Below, piece by piece: positions 1-8,038 of a stretch of 64,000 nt of DNA. This stretch comes from Streptomyces regalis (GTDB lineage: Bacteria > Actinomycetota > Actinomycetes > Streptomycetales > Streptomycetaceae): assembly GCF_001509475.1 (NCBI RefSeq), contig NZ_LLZG01000301.1:8508-72507 (forward strand). Reading direction: 5' to 3'. Both the position numbers and the translations under genes were made by a program. A model generated the notes under the pieces. It had not been told where the DNA came from, ran no database searches, and was given only the letters and a program-made list of their open reading frames with translations. The first letter of the stretch is position 1; each line of letters opens with the position of its first letter.

Positions 1-1
1 G

Positions 2-1885
2 CCCCTCGCCGTCCTGCGGCTGGGCTCCGCCCGGCTCGCCCAGGCCGAGGACCCGGCGGCTGAGGAGCCCGTCAAGTTCACCGGCCGCAAGGACGAGTTC
101 GCCCAGGTCGTCAACTCCGTCAACGCCCTGCACGCGCACGCCGTCGGCCTTTACGAGCGCATCACCACCCTGGAGGCCGACCGCAGGCACCTCGTCGGCC
201 AGCGCCAGAAGATGGCCGACGCCCGCGAGGAGCTGCGCACCGAACTCGCCGACTCCGCCGCCCAGTTGGAGCGGGTGCGGGACACCATCGGCGGTACCTT
301 CGTGAACCTCGCCCTGCGCACCCTCGGTCTCGTCGAGCGGCAACTCACCGTCATCGAGAGCCTGGAGGAGCGCGAGCAGGACCCCGACCGGCTCGCCACG
401 CTCTTCAAGCTCGACCACTTCGCCACGGTCATGCGCCGGCACAGCGAGAACCTCCTCGTCCTCGCCGGCAGCGAACACGTCCAGCAGCATGCCGGACCGG
501 TGCCGCTCGTCGACGTCGTCCGTGCGGCGGTCAGCGAGATCGAGCGGTACGAGCGGGTCCGTATCGCCGCGCTCCCGCCGCACGCGCATGTCGCGGGCTT
601 CGCCGCCGACGACCTTTCCCACCTCCTGGCCGAGCTGATGGAGAACGCGTCGGCGTTCTCCCCGCCCGACCTGCCCGTCGAGGTCTCCGGCTGGCTGCTG
701 GAGAGCGGTGAGGTCATGCTCTCCGTCCACGACGAGGGCATCGGCATGACCGCCGAGCGCATGACCCGCCTCAACTCCCGCCTCGCCGACTTCGACCCCG
801 AGGCCACCTACGACCAGGAGGGCGACGACGGCCTGGGCCTCGGCCTCTACGTCGTCGCCCGCCTCGCCCACCGCCACGGCGTCCGCGTCCAGCTCCGCGA
901 GCAGAAGCAGGGCGGCGTCGCGGCGGTCGCGGTCCTGCCCAGGGGCCTGCTGGCGGCCGCCCCCTCGGCCGCGGTCCCCTCGGAGTCACCGCACCACACC
1001 GGCACCCACACCTTCTCCCTGCCGGGCGCCGACGCGGAGGCCAACTCCAACGTCCTGCGCGGCCGCTCGAACCACGACGACCCGTTGGTCGCGCTGGCGG
1101 AGAAGGCCGTACGGGAGGGCGGGGACGCCGAGGAAGCCGACGAAGCCGCACAGCGGACGGCACCTCCTGGCCCTGACCAGGAGCGGGAGCACCCCGCCGA
1201 GACCACGATGGAACTCCTGATCCCGGCACAGACGACGGGCGACTCGATGCGTCCCGCCTCGACGACGGGCGCCTCCACGGGTCCCGGCTCGGTGACGGGC
1301 GCCTCCCCGGGTCCCGGCTCGGTGACGGACGATCCGACGGGTCTCGGCTCGGTGAGGGGCGATCTGACGGGTCTCGGCTCGGTGACGGGCGATCTGGCGG
1401 GTCTCGGCTCGGTGGCGGGTACCTCGGCGGGTCTCGGCTCGGTGACGGGCGATCCGACGCGTCCCGACTCCGCGACGGCCGACCCGACGCCCCACGCACC
1501 CGCAGCCGCCGACGGCGAGGACGCCCCACAGGGGCCACCCGGATCTGACGACGATGCCCGCACGGGCGGTGAGGGTGGGAACGAATCCGCCGAAGGCGAA
1601 GCCGAGGCGGAACACACCCGCACCCCGGACGAGGACCCGCTCACCGACAAGGGCCTCCCGAAGCGCACCCCGAAGATCACCGCACCCGCCCAGGCCCCGC
1701 GCCAGCGGACCGGCAGCGTGGACGCCGAAGCCCTCCGCAGAAGGCTCGGCGGCTTCCGCCAGGGAGCGCAGGCCGGCTACCGCGACGTACAGGCAGAGAT
1801 CGCCGAACAGACCGGCCAGAACAGAAAACCCAGCAGTGAATCCGACGCAGCCACGGGGGGCACAGTCGAGGAGGCAAGCAGTTGA
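2..1885 (+). CDS. cvnA: CvnA, sensor-kinase-like protein of a conservon (5' end outside window)
   Basis: The reading frame is open from base 2, so the N-terminus (normally membrane and extracellular sensor segments) lies upstream of the window; an internal ATG at 212 is not the true start. The visible part has a coiled linker, a divergent dimerisation region (FKLDHFATVMRRHSENLLVL) lacking an obvious H-box, and a HATPase_c domain with N-box ELMENASAFS, G1 DEGIGMT and G2 GLGLGLYVVARLA. The C-terminal half is a low-complexity Gly/Ser/Thr/Pro tail with a tandem repeat. CvnA proteins are thought to sit at the membrane with CvnB, C and D as a GTPase-linked signalling complex. It overlaps cvnB by 4 bp (TTGA), so the two are translationally coupled. 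Confidence 0.93.
   Translation, partial: PLAVLRLGSARLAQAEDPAAEEPVKFTGRKDEFAQVVNSVNALHAHAVGLYERITTLEADRRHLVGQRQKMADAREELRTELADSAAQLERVRDTIGGTFVNLALRTLGLVERQLTVIESLEEREQDPDRLATLFKLDHFATVMRRHSENLLVLAGSEHVQQHAGPVPLVDVVRAAVSEIERYERVRIAALPPHAHVAGFAADDLSHLLAELMENASAFSPPDLPVEVSGWLLESGEVMLSVHDEGIGMTAERMTRLNSRLADFDPEATYDQEGDDGLGLGLYVVARLAHRHGVRVQLREQKQGGVAAVAVLPRGLLAAAPSAAVPSESPHHTGTHTFSLPGADAEANSNVLRGRSNHDDPLVALAEKAVREGGDAEEADEAAQRTAPPGPDQEREHPAETTMELLIPAQTTGDSMRPASTTGASTGPGSVTGASPGPGSVTDDPTGLGSVRGDLTGLGSVTGDLAGLGSVAGTSAGLGSVTGDPTRPDSATADPTPHAPAAADGEDAPQGPPGSDDDARTGGEGGNESAEGEAEAEHTRTPDEDPLTDKGLPKRTPKITAPAQAPRQRTGSVDAEALRRRLGGFRQGAQAGYRDVQAEIAEQTGQNRKPSSESDAATGGTVEEASS
1265..1474 (+). repeat. Seven-unit 30-bp tandem repeat inside cvnA
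   Basis: Seven consecutive 30-bp units encode a degenerate decapeptide of the form TGDxTGLGSV. The middle units are the most similar to one another at the DNA level, and an eighth, more diverged unit may follow. The array keeps frame and lies in the disordered C-terminal tail after the ATPase domain, so copy number could vary without disrupting the catalytic part. Confidence 0.85.
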
Positions 1886-2385
1886 CCGCGCCCAGTACCT
1901 TCGGACTGAGCAGTGAAGCCCGCAACCTGCACTGGTTGTTGACGAATCTGGTCGAGGAGGTGCCGGGCATCCAGTCAGTCGCGGTGGTCTCCTCCGACGG
2001 GTTGCTCCTGCTCTCCTCGGACCACGCCCGAAACACGGAGGCCAGGGAAGCCAGAAACGACAAGCCCACCGGCCCCCGCGGCTCCTCCGCCGACCTCGCC
2101 ACCGTCGTCTCCGGCATCGGCAGTCTCACCATCGGCGCCGCCAAGCTGATGCAGTTCGGCGGCGTGAAGCACACGATGATCGCGATGGACGAGGGCAGCC
2201 TGTTCGTGATGTCCATCAGCGACGGCTCGCTGCTCGGCGTGCACGGCTCCGCGGACTGCGACATGAGCGTGGTGGCCTACCACATGGCGCTCTTCGTCGG
2301 CCGCGCCGGCCACGTCCTCACTCCCGAACTCCGCAGCGAGCTACGGAAGTCCCTCGAGACCGCGTCCGCAGGGAGTACCCGATGA
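1882..2385 (+). CDS. cvnB: CvnB, roadblock/LC7 domain protein
   Basis: A 167-residue protein starting at a TTG that overlaps the cvnA stop (TTGA). It has the roadblock/LC7 fold signature: NLHWLLTNLVEEVPGIQSVA, then VVSSDGLLLLSSD, and a C-terminal strand-rich part ending VVAYHMALFVGRAG. Roadblock proteins act as partners or regulators of small GTPases. Here the cognate GTPase is CvnD two genes downstream. An unusual Asn/Lys/Arg-rich insert (ARNTEAREARNDKPTG) follows the second strand. Gene order and overlaps are those of a Streptomyces conservon. Confidence 0.93.
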   Translation: MTAPSTFGLSSEARNLHWLLTNLVEEVPGIQSVAVVSSDGLLLLSSDHARNTEAREARNDKPTGPRGSSADLATVVSGIGSLTIGAAKLMQFGGVKHTMIAMDEGSLFVMSISDGSLLGVHGSADCDMSVVAYHMALFVGRAGHVLTPELRSELRKSLETASAGSTR

Positions 2386-2801
2386 GCAATGCCCCGAAGA
2401 ACAGGCCCCAGCTCCCCGTCCGCGGCGGCGACCGCAAGCCCGCCCGGGTGCGCCCGTACTCGCTCACCGGCGGCCGGACCCGCTTCGGCCACGTCCTCCT
2501 CGTGGAGACGCTCGTGGCGGCGCTGGAGGCGCCTCAGGAGCGCAAGGAACTGACGAATGGTTCCCTCAACACCCGGGTCATGCCGGAGATGCGGGCCATC
2601 GTCGAACTGTGCCGCCGTATGCGCACGGTGGCCGAGATCGCCGCGCTGCTGAAGATGCCGCTCGGCGTGGTCCGCGTGCTCCTCAGCGACCTCGCGGACC
2701 AGGGAAAGATCCGGGTCTACGGCACGGGAACCGGCCACGGCACGGGCCGGCCGGACCGCGCTCTGCTGGAAAGGGTGCTCAGTGGACTCCGTCGTCTCTG
2801 A
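2382..2801 (+). CDS. cvnC: CvnC, DUF742 protein
   Basis: A 139-residue DUF742 protein whose ATG overlaps the cvnB stop (ATGA). The N-terminus is basic and followed by VRPYSLTGGRTRFGH, typical of the family. The C-terminal half resembles a winged helix (TVAEIAALLKMPLGVVRVLLSDLADQGKI). The biochemical role of DUF742 proteins is unknown; they always travel with roadblock and GTPase genes in conservons. It overlaps the start of cvnD by 20 bp. Confidence 0.93.
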   Translation: MSNAPKNRPQLPVRGGDRKPARVRPYSLTGGRTRFGHVLLVETLVAALEAPQERKELTNGSLNTRVMPEMRAIVELCRRMRTVAEIAALLKMPLGVVRVLLSDLADQGKIRVYGTGTGHGTGRPDRALLERVLSGLRRL

Positions 2802-3426
2802 CGCCGCTCGCGGTGTCTCCCCGCTCCTCGCCGAAGCCGTAGAGGGGCCCGAACAGCCCTGGCAGACGGACCGGACCCGAGCCCCGATCGCCACGAAGAT
2901 AGTCGTGGCCGGCGGCTTCGGCGTCGGCAAGACCACGCTGGTCACCGCCGTCTCGGAGATCACGCCCCTGCAGACCGAGGCGCTGATGACCGAGGCGAGC
3001 GAGGAGACCGACGACCTCACCTCGACGCCCGGCAAGCTCACCACCACCGTGGCCATGGACTTCGGCCGCCTCACGCTCGACGACGACCTGGTGCTCTACC
3101 TGTTCGGCACGCCGGGCCAGCAGCGGTTCTGGTTCATGTGGGACGACCTGGTGCGCGGCGCGATCGGCGCGGTCGTCCTGGCCGACACCCGGCGGCTGAA
3201 GGACTGCTTCCCGGCGCTGGACTACTTCGAGAGCTGCGGACTGCCGTACGTCGTCGCCGTCAACCACTTCGACGGCAGCGAGCGGTTCGAGCCGGAGGAC
3301 GTGCGGGAGGCGTTGACGATCCCCGCGCACATACCTGTAATGATCATGGATGCGCGGCGGCGGATCTCCGTCATCGAGACTCTGCTGTCTCTCGTCGGCC
3401 ACGCACTGGACGTCACCCCTGAGTAG
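2782..3426 (+). CDS. cvnD: CvnD, Ras-like GTPase of the conservon
   Basis: A 214-residue GTP-binding protein starting at GTG 2782 inside the end of cvnC. It shows the P-loop GGFGVGKTT near residue 40, the switch II DTxG equivalent FGTPGQQRF, and AVNHFDGS in place of NKxD. CvnD-type proteins are the nucleotide switch of the conservon complex at the membrane-associated kinase CvnA. Only 30 bp, containing a good RBS (TAGGAG), separates it from the monooxygenase gene, so the latter probably belongs to the same transcript. Confidence 0.94.
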   Translation: MDSVVSDAARGVSPLLAEAVEGPEQPWQTDRTRAPIATKIVVAGGFGVGKTTLVTAVSEITPLQTEALMTEASEETDDLTSTPGKLTTTVAMDFGRLTLDDDLVLYLFGTPGQQRFWFMWDDLVRGAIGAVVLADTRRLKDCFPALDYFESCGLPYVVAVNHFDGSERFEPEDVREALTIPAHIPVMIMDARRRISVIETLLSLVGHALDVTPE

Positions 3427-3456
3427 TCCCCGATCCCCGTAGGAGACACCACCCGC

Positions 3457-4710
3457 ATGCGGAAGATACTCGTCGTCGGAGCCGGCCAGTCCGGACTCCA
3501 GATCGCCCTCGGACTCCAGTCGCACGGGTACGAGGTCACCCTGATGTCCAACCGGACGGCGGACGAGATCCGCTCCGGCCGGGTCATGTCCACCCAGTGC
3601 ATGTTCCACACGGCACTGCAGCACGAGCGCGATCTCCAGCTGAACTTCTGGGAGTCCCAGGCCCCGAAGATCGAAGGACTCGGCGTCTCGGTGGCGGCCC
3701 CCGGCTCCTGGGGCGAGGGCCCCGCTGCGCGGGCGATCGACTGGATGGGGCACCTCGACGGGTTCGCGCAGTCGGTCGACCAGCGGGTGAAGATGGCCGG
3801 CTGGATGGAGACGTTCGCCCAGCGCGGCGGGCAGCTGGTCATTCATGGCGCGGCGGTCGGCGACCTCGACTACTTCTCCCGTACGTACGACCTGGTGCTG
3901 GTGTCGGCCGGCAAGGGTGAGCTGGTCCAGATGTTCGGGCGGGACGCGGAGAGGTCCCCGTACAGCGAGCCGCAGCGCGCGCTCGCCGTGTCGTACGTCC
4001 ACGGTCTCGGCCCGCGTCCGGAGCACCCGGACACGGAGGCCGTCCGCTGCAACCTCGTCCCCGGCGTCGGCGAGCTGTTCGTCATGCCGTGTCTGACGAC
4101 CTCCGGACGCGCGGACATCCTGTTCTGGGAGGGCATACCCGGCGGTCCGCTCGACGTCTTCGACGGCGTGAAGGACCCGGCGGAGCACCTCTCCCTGACC
4201 CTGGAACTCATGGAGAAGTACACGCCGTGGGAGCACGCGCGGGCGACCAAGGTCGAGCTCACGGACGCCGGCGGCGTGCTGAGCGGGCGCTACGCGCCGA
4301 CCGTTCGCAACCCGATCGGGCGGCTGCCCGGCGGCGGGCTCGTGCTGGGTGTGGCGGACGTCGTCGTGGCGAACGACCCGATCACCGGGCAGGGCTCCAA
4401 CTCCGCGTCCAAGTGTGCGGCCGCCTACCTCGCCTCGATCGTCGAGCACGGGGACAAGGAGTTCGACGAGGCGTGGATGCGCGCCACCTTCGACCGGTAC
4501 TGGGCCACCGCCCAGCACGTGACCAAGTGGACGAACGCGATGCTGGCGCCGCCGCCGGAGCACATCCTCAACCTGATCGGCGCGGCGGGCCAGCTGCCGC
4601 CGGTGGCCGACCGGTTCGCCAACGGCTTCAATGACCCGTCCGACTTCGAGAACTACTTTTATGAGCCGGAGAAGACCGGGGCTTACCTCGCGGAGGTTTC
4701 GGGGACCTGA
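3457..4710 (+). CDS. Styrene/indole monooxygenase-family FAD oxygenase
   Basis: A 417-residue group E flavoprotein monooxygenase, about the length of StyA (about 415 aa). It begins with the Rossmann FAD-binding motif GAGQSGLQIALG at residues 7-18, has VRNPIGRLPGGGLVLGVADV near residue 285, and the FAD-contacting NDPITGQGSNSASK near residue 308. StyA enzymes need a separate flavin reductase (StyB); none is visible in this window. The RBS TAGGAG lies 9-10 nt before the ATG. Lying 30 bp after cvnD, it is probably the terminal gene of the conservon operon. Its 3' end overlaps the convergent NlpC/P60 gene by 83 bp. The substrate cannot be read from sequence. Confidence 0.88.
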   Translation: MRKILVVGAGQSGLQIALGLQSHGYEVTLMSNRTADEIRSGRVMSTQCMFHTALQHERDLQLNFWESQAPKIEGLGVSVAAPGSWGEGPAARAIDWMGHLDGFAQSVDQRVKMAGWMETFAQRGGQLVIHGAAVGDLDYFSRTYDLVLVSAGKGELVQMFGRDAERSPYSEPQRALAVSYVHGLGPRPEHPDTEAVRCNLVPGVGELFVMPCLTTSGRADILFWEGIPGGPLDVFDGVKDPAEHLSLTLELMEKYTPWEHARATKVELTDAGGVLSGRYAPTVRNPIGRLPGGGLVLGVADVVVANDPITGQGSNSASKCAAAYLASIVEHGDKEFDEAWMRATFDRYWATAQHVTKWTNAMLAPPPEHILNLIGAAGQLPPVADRFANGFNDPSDFENYFYEPEKTGAYLAEVSGT

Positions 4711-5785
4711 CCTGCGGGCTCGGGCGTACGGCTCCCAGCACCGGGTTGGACGCGATCGGCGAGATCCTGATCTTCTCGCCGGTGCGCGGGGCCTGGACCA
4801 CCTTGCCCTTGCCGAGGTACATGGCCACGTGCGTGGCGTCCGGGAAGTAGACGACCAGGTCGCCGGGGCGCAGTTCGGTCAGCGGGACACGGTCGAGCTC
4901 CGCCCACTGCTCCTGGCTCGTGCGGGGGATCGGGGTGCCGGCGTGGGCCCATGCCTCTGATGTCAGGCCCGAGCAGTCGTACGACTTCGGGCCCTCCGCG
5001 CCCCACTTGTACGGCTTTCCCACCTGCTTCTTGGCGTAGCGGATGGCGCGGGCGGCCTCGCGGGACGGTTTGTGGTCGTCGCCTGCGAGGGCGCCGGACG
5101 CCATGAAGGCCCGCTGGGACTTGGCGACGCCCTGCTTCTCGAACTCGGCCAGGGCGGTGAGCTGCGCGGCGGTGAGGGAGGCGAGGAGCTCCTCGACCTT
5201 CTTCAGGCGCTTTCGTACGGCGTCCCGGTCCTTCTTCTGGCGTTCGGCCAGGGCGAGTTGGGCGTCCAGGGCCTTGCGGGCCTGGCGGGCCAGCTCGTCG
5301 GCCTTCTTCTCGTTGTCGGCCAGGCGGCCGACCGTCTCGGCGCGCTCGCGTGCCAGCCGGGCGATGACGTGGCCCTGGTCCAGGGCGTGCTGGGGGTCGC
5401 GGGCCAGGAGCAGGCGTACGTACGGGGAGATGTCGGTGGTGTTCTGGTACTGCTGGCGGGCCAGGCGGCCGGCCGCCGCTCGGCTGTCGTGCAGGGAGAG
5501 ACGGACGCGGGCCAGGGCGGCGTCCAGGCGCGTCACCTCGGTGCGCTGCTTCTTCAGCTTGTCCTCGGTGGCGTTGTAGGTCTCCGTGGCCTGCTCGGCC
5601 TCGCGGTACAGGCGCTGAAGGTCTGTCAGGAGCCCGGCCGTGGAACGCGCTTGGGGCTCGGGCGCCGGGGCAGCCATTGCGGGTGCCGGTGCGAGGAGCG
5701 GTGCCGGTGAAAGGAGCGTGGCGGCCGTCGTCGCGGTCGCCGTGGCCACCGCCATGCATGCCAGACGCAGAAGTCTTCCTGACAC
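4628..5785 (-). CDS. Secreted NlpC/P60 peptidoglycan endopeptidase with coiled-coil N-terminus
   Basis: I place the start at GTG 5785, preceded by GGAGG with 7-nt spacing; this gives 385 residues. The N-terminus is a signal peptide (hydrophobic stretch around residues 5-35 ending AMAAP). Residues of roughly 40-220 form a long charged coiled coil. The C-terminal C40 peptidase domain shows the catalytic Cys in YDCSGLTSEAW, the His in HVAMYLGKGKVVQAP and the typical RPGDLVVYF strand. Such enzymes cleave within peptidoglycan stem peptides, and the coiled coil usually restrains activity. A short basic tail (KPPRGKPRSSPAHKSSSRSR) follows. The gene runs 83 bp into the 3' end of the monooxygenase gene. 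Confidence 0.93.
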   Translation of the reverse strand: MSGRLLRLACMAVATATATTAATLLSPAPLLAPAPAMAAPAPEPQARSTAGLLTDLQRLYREAEQATETYNATEDKLKKQRTEVTRLDAALARVRLSLHDSRAAAGRLARQQYQNTTDISPYVRLLLARDPQHALDQGHVIARLARERAETVGRLADNEKKADELARQARKALDAQLALAERQKKDRDAVRKRLKKVEELLASLTAAQLTALAEFEKQGVAKSQRAFMASGALAGDDHKPSREAARAIRYAKKQVGKPYKWGAEGPKSYDCSGLTSEAWAHAGTPIPRTSQEQWAELDRVPLTELRPGDLVVYFPDATHVAMYLGKGKVVQAPRTGEKIRISPIASNPVLGAVRPSPQVRSPKPPRGKPRSSPAHKSSSRSRTGH

Positions 5786-5887
5786 GTCATCACCTCCGGT
5801 GCGGACAGGCTCTCTGCTCCACACCGTGAGGATTAGACGGGGGCGGCGGGTTCGCGCGGCGAGTGTGCGCGGTTCGGCGCAGCGGTG

Positions 5888-6190
5888 TCACTCGTCCGTG
5901 GCGTCCGGCTTGCGCTGCGGCGTGTCGCCTGGCCTGGACCACGGCCAGTTCAGTCGGCGGGTCTGCTTCCCTTCGGGGTCGTACTCGTACTTCCAGCGTC
6001 GGGACAGGCCCACGTGGCCGCCCGGTGTGCGGGGTACGCGGTGGTAGACGAGGACGGTCGGCGGGCCGCCGTGCGGGTCGGGGACGGGGATGCGGTACGT
6101 CTTGGGCGGGTGGCCCGTGATGCCCAGGAGCACCGGCAGTACGCGGCCGTCCATGGGGCCGCCCTCGAAGGGGGTCTCTTCGCTCTTCAC
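5888..6190 (-). CDS. Small conserved hypothetical protein
   Basis: A 100-residue soluble protein from a GTG start, 10 bp downstream of the TetR gene stop and probably co-transcribed with it. It contains VLPVLLGITGHPPKTYRIPV and a Trp-rich C-terminal half (RRWKYEYDPEGK, LNWPWSRP). I recognise no domain. An internal ATG (MDGRVLPV, residue 13) is an alternative start. The sequence looks like a Streptomyces-conserved small protein of unknown function. Confidence 0.65.
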   Translation of the reverse strand: MKSEETPFEGGPMDGRVLPVLLGITGHPPKTYRIPVPDPHGGPPTVLVYHRVPRTPGGHVGLSRRWKYEYDPEGKQTRRLNWPWSRPGDTPQRKPDATDE

Positions 6191-6200
6191 GGCACCAGTC

Positions 6201-6845
6201 TCAGCTATCCGCCGTCAGCTTCTGCGTCAGTGCCGCGGTCTGCGGGTCCCGGTCCGCCGTGACGGAGAGTACGGCGACGAACTGGTCGACCAGCCAGTCC
6301 CGAAGCTCCTCGACGGGGGGCTGCTTGTCCTCGTCGAGCCAGATGAGGGAGGCCGCCTCCACCGCGGTGATCCACATCCGTACGGTCATGCGCAGGCGGA
6401 GGCCGGGGTCGGTGACCTCCAAGTGGCTGAGGATGTGCTCGGCGGCGGCGCGGCGTACGCCGTCGACGATGGCCGTCGTACGGGACGTCTCCACGACGCT
6501 GCCGCCCTGGAGCAGCGCGCTGAATCCGGCGTCGTGCTCGTCCACGAAGGTGAGGTAGCGGTCGAGGGCACGGGCGAGACGGGGGAGGAGGGGGCCGTTC
6601 GGGGGTTCGTCGAAGCAGCGCTGGAGCTCTTCGGCGGCCGACCTGAGGGCGGCCTCGTAGAGCTGTTGCTTGCCGCCCGGGAAGTACCGGTAGACCAGTG
6701 GCCGTGACACACCGGCCGCCTCTGCCACGTCGTCCAGGGATACATCCTCGGGGGCTCGGTGTGCGAAGAGGGTGAGGGCGGCGTGGAGGAGTTGGCTGCG
6801 GCGTTCCTCGACGCTCAGGCGGCGGTACGCGGGGGCGGCGGGCAT
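6201..6845 (-). CDS. TetR/AcrR-family transcriptional regulator
   Basis: A 214-residue regulator. The N-terminal helix-turn-helix spans residues of about 12-60 (RRSQLLHAALTLFAHRAPED, then VSLDDVAEAAGVSRPLVYRYF), followed by a helical ligand-binding domain. It lies just downstream of the AurF-like gene on the same strand, separated by 129 bp that carry a dispersed repeat, and is followed by a small gene. It may control the neighbouring diiron genes, but I could not pick out a convincing operator. The ATG is not preceded by a strong RBS. Confidence 0.9.
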   Translation of the reverse strand: MPAAPAYRRLSVEERRSQLLHAALTLFAHRAPEDVSLDDVAEAAGVSRPLVYRYFPGGKQQLYEAALRSAAEELQRCFDEPPNGPLLPRLARALDRYLTFVDEHDAGFSALLQGGSVVETSRTTAIVDGVRRAAAEHILSHLEVTDPGLRLRMTVRMWITAVEAASLIWLDEDKQPPVEELRDWLVDQFVAVLSVTADRDPQTAALTQKLTADS

Positions 6846-6882
6846 GGGATGAAGCCTAGTCGCCGTGGGGGTGCGGGGATTT

Positions 6883-6960
6883 GGCGGCTGGGGGTGCGTT
6901 GTGGCTGATCGCGCCCACGCGGCGGAGCCGCATACCGATACAGCCCCGCGCCCCTTGGGC
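6883..6960. repeat. Dispersed genomic repeat, copy A
   Basis: A GC-rich intergenic repeat containing GTTGTGGCTGATCGCGCCCA followed by CGCGGCGGAGCCGCAT and ending in CAGCCCCGCGCCCCTTGGGC. The same sequence recurs at 15857-15930, 28001-28084 and 36127-36210. The centre can form the hairpin GCGGCGGAGCCGC. This copy lies between the AurF-like and TetR genes. Confidence 0.85.
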
Positions 6961-6974
6961 CCGCCCAGCCACCC

Positions 6975-7913
6975 CTACGCGAGCAGGCCGGACGACCTCC
7001 ACAGCCGCCTGCCAACCCCCCGCAGCACCCCGATGTCGTCCAGGAAGTCCGTCAGCTTCTTCGCCCCCGTCTGCATGACCTCCCGCCGATGGCCGCTGGC
7101 CTTCACCTGCGCCATCGCCTCCCGCTTGTCCAGGCCCACGTTCGTGTAGACCTCGGGATTCACGAACGCCACCGAGAACACCCGCGCGAACTCACCGGAG
7201 GTCACCCGCGTGAACTCCTGGGACCACCGCGGGGCCGTCATCATCTGGCGGCGGAGTTCCTCGCGGGCGTAGCGCACGTGGCGGGCCTCCTCGACCACGT
7301 GGATGCGGGTGACGCCGCGTATCAGGGGCTGTATGCGCTCGTCCGGGAAGGTCAGGCGCTGCATCCAGTCGAGGACCTCCTCGCCGAGGAGGGTCGCCGT
7401 GAAGGAGCCGGGGGTGGTGGAGATCGTCTTGAAGAGGCGGCCCAGGTTCTGGTGGGTGCGGCTGACGGGATACCAGGGCGTGTCGCCGTGGGAGATCAGG
7501 CGGGCGAACATCTTGGAGTGGCGGCACTCGTCCTCGATCTCGGTGAGTGCGTAGCGGACGTGTGCGCTGGTCGCCGACTTGTCGTAGATGTGGCGGACCA
7601 GGAGCTGCATGAGGATGATCTCGAACCAGATGCCCAGGGAGGCGAGCGCGGCGGCCTCGTGCTGGGAGAGCAGGAGGCGCTGTTCCTCGCTCATCCGCTT
7701 CCACAGGGGGGTGTCGTAGAGCGAGAGCAGCTCCGGGGGCCAGAACCACTTGCCCTCCTCGAAGGGCGCGTCCCAGTCCAGCTCCTTGTCGGGGTCGAAG
7801 GAGTGCTTGGCGGACGAGACGAGGAGGCGCTCGGCCACCTGTTCGCGGTCCTTGAGCAGGCCGAGTGCGTCGCGCAGTCCGTCGAGCGCGTCGGCTTCCG
7901 TCAGGGTCGTCAT
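6975..7913 (-). CDS. AurF-like diiron oxygenase
   Basis: A 312-residue protein of the AurF (p-aminobenzoate N-oxygenase)/DUF3066 type. The diiron carboxylate ligands are visible as TEIEDECRHSKMF (about residue 125) and HVVEEARHVRYAREE (about residue 210), with further helical Glu residues upstream (SQHEAAALASLGIWFE). AurF enzymes oxidise arylamines on a ferritin-like four-helix bundle; the substrate here is unknown. The start ATG at 7913 has GGTGAGG 5 nt upstream. It is divergent from another ferritin-like diiron gene across a 125-bp shared promoter region. Confidence 0.88.
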   Translation of the reverse strand: MTTLTEADALDGLRDALGLLKDREQVAERLLVSSAKHSFDPDKELDWDAPFEEGKWFWPPELLSLYDTPLWKRMSEEQRLLLSQHEAAALASLGIWFEIILMQLLVRHIYDKSATSAHVRYALTEIEDECRHSKMFARLISHGDTPWYPVSRTHQNLGRLFKTISTTPGSFTATLLGEEVLDWMQRLTFPDERIQPLIRGVTRIHVVEEARHVRYAREELRRQMMTAPRWSQEFTRVTSGEFARVFSVAFVNPEVYTNVGLDKREAMAQVKASGHRREVMQTGAKKLTDFLDDIGVLRGVGRRLWRSSGLLA

Positions 7914-8038
7914 CGGTGCCTCACCTTGTTACCGGGGGTACGTCGTCCGCGTCTTATGAGACTGCCTGTCAGCAAGACCGTCAATCCCCTGCGCATGACT
8001 TGTTGACCCCGCGTCTACCACGTGTGAGCCTGCCGGAC

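Noticed and set aside
1265..1474. CRISPR or regulatory iterons
   Set aside because: The units are head-to-tail, keep reading frame and encode decapeptides, so they are coding repeats.
2779..4563. 594-residue leftward ORF opposite cvnD and the monooxygenase gene
   Set aside because: Low-complexity His/Arg/Gly-rich translation without motifs; the rightward genes have clear families and RBSs.
7914..8038. TetR operator between the diiron genes
   Set aside because: I saw only short imperfect symmetries, none convincing enough to call a binding site.
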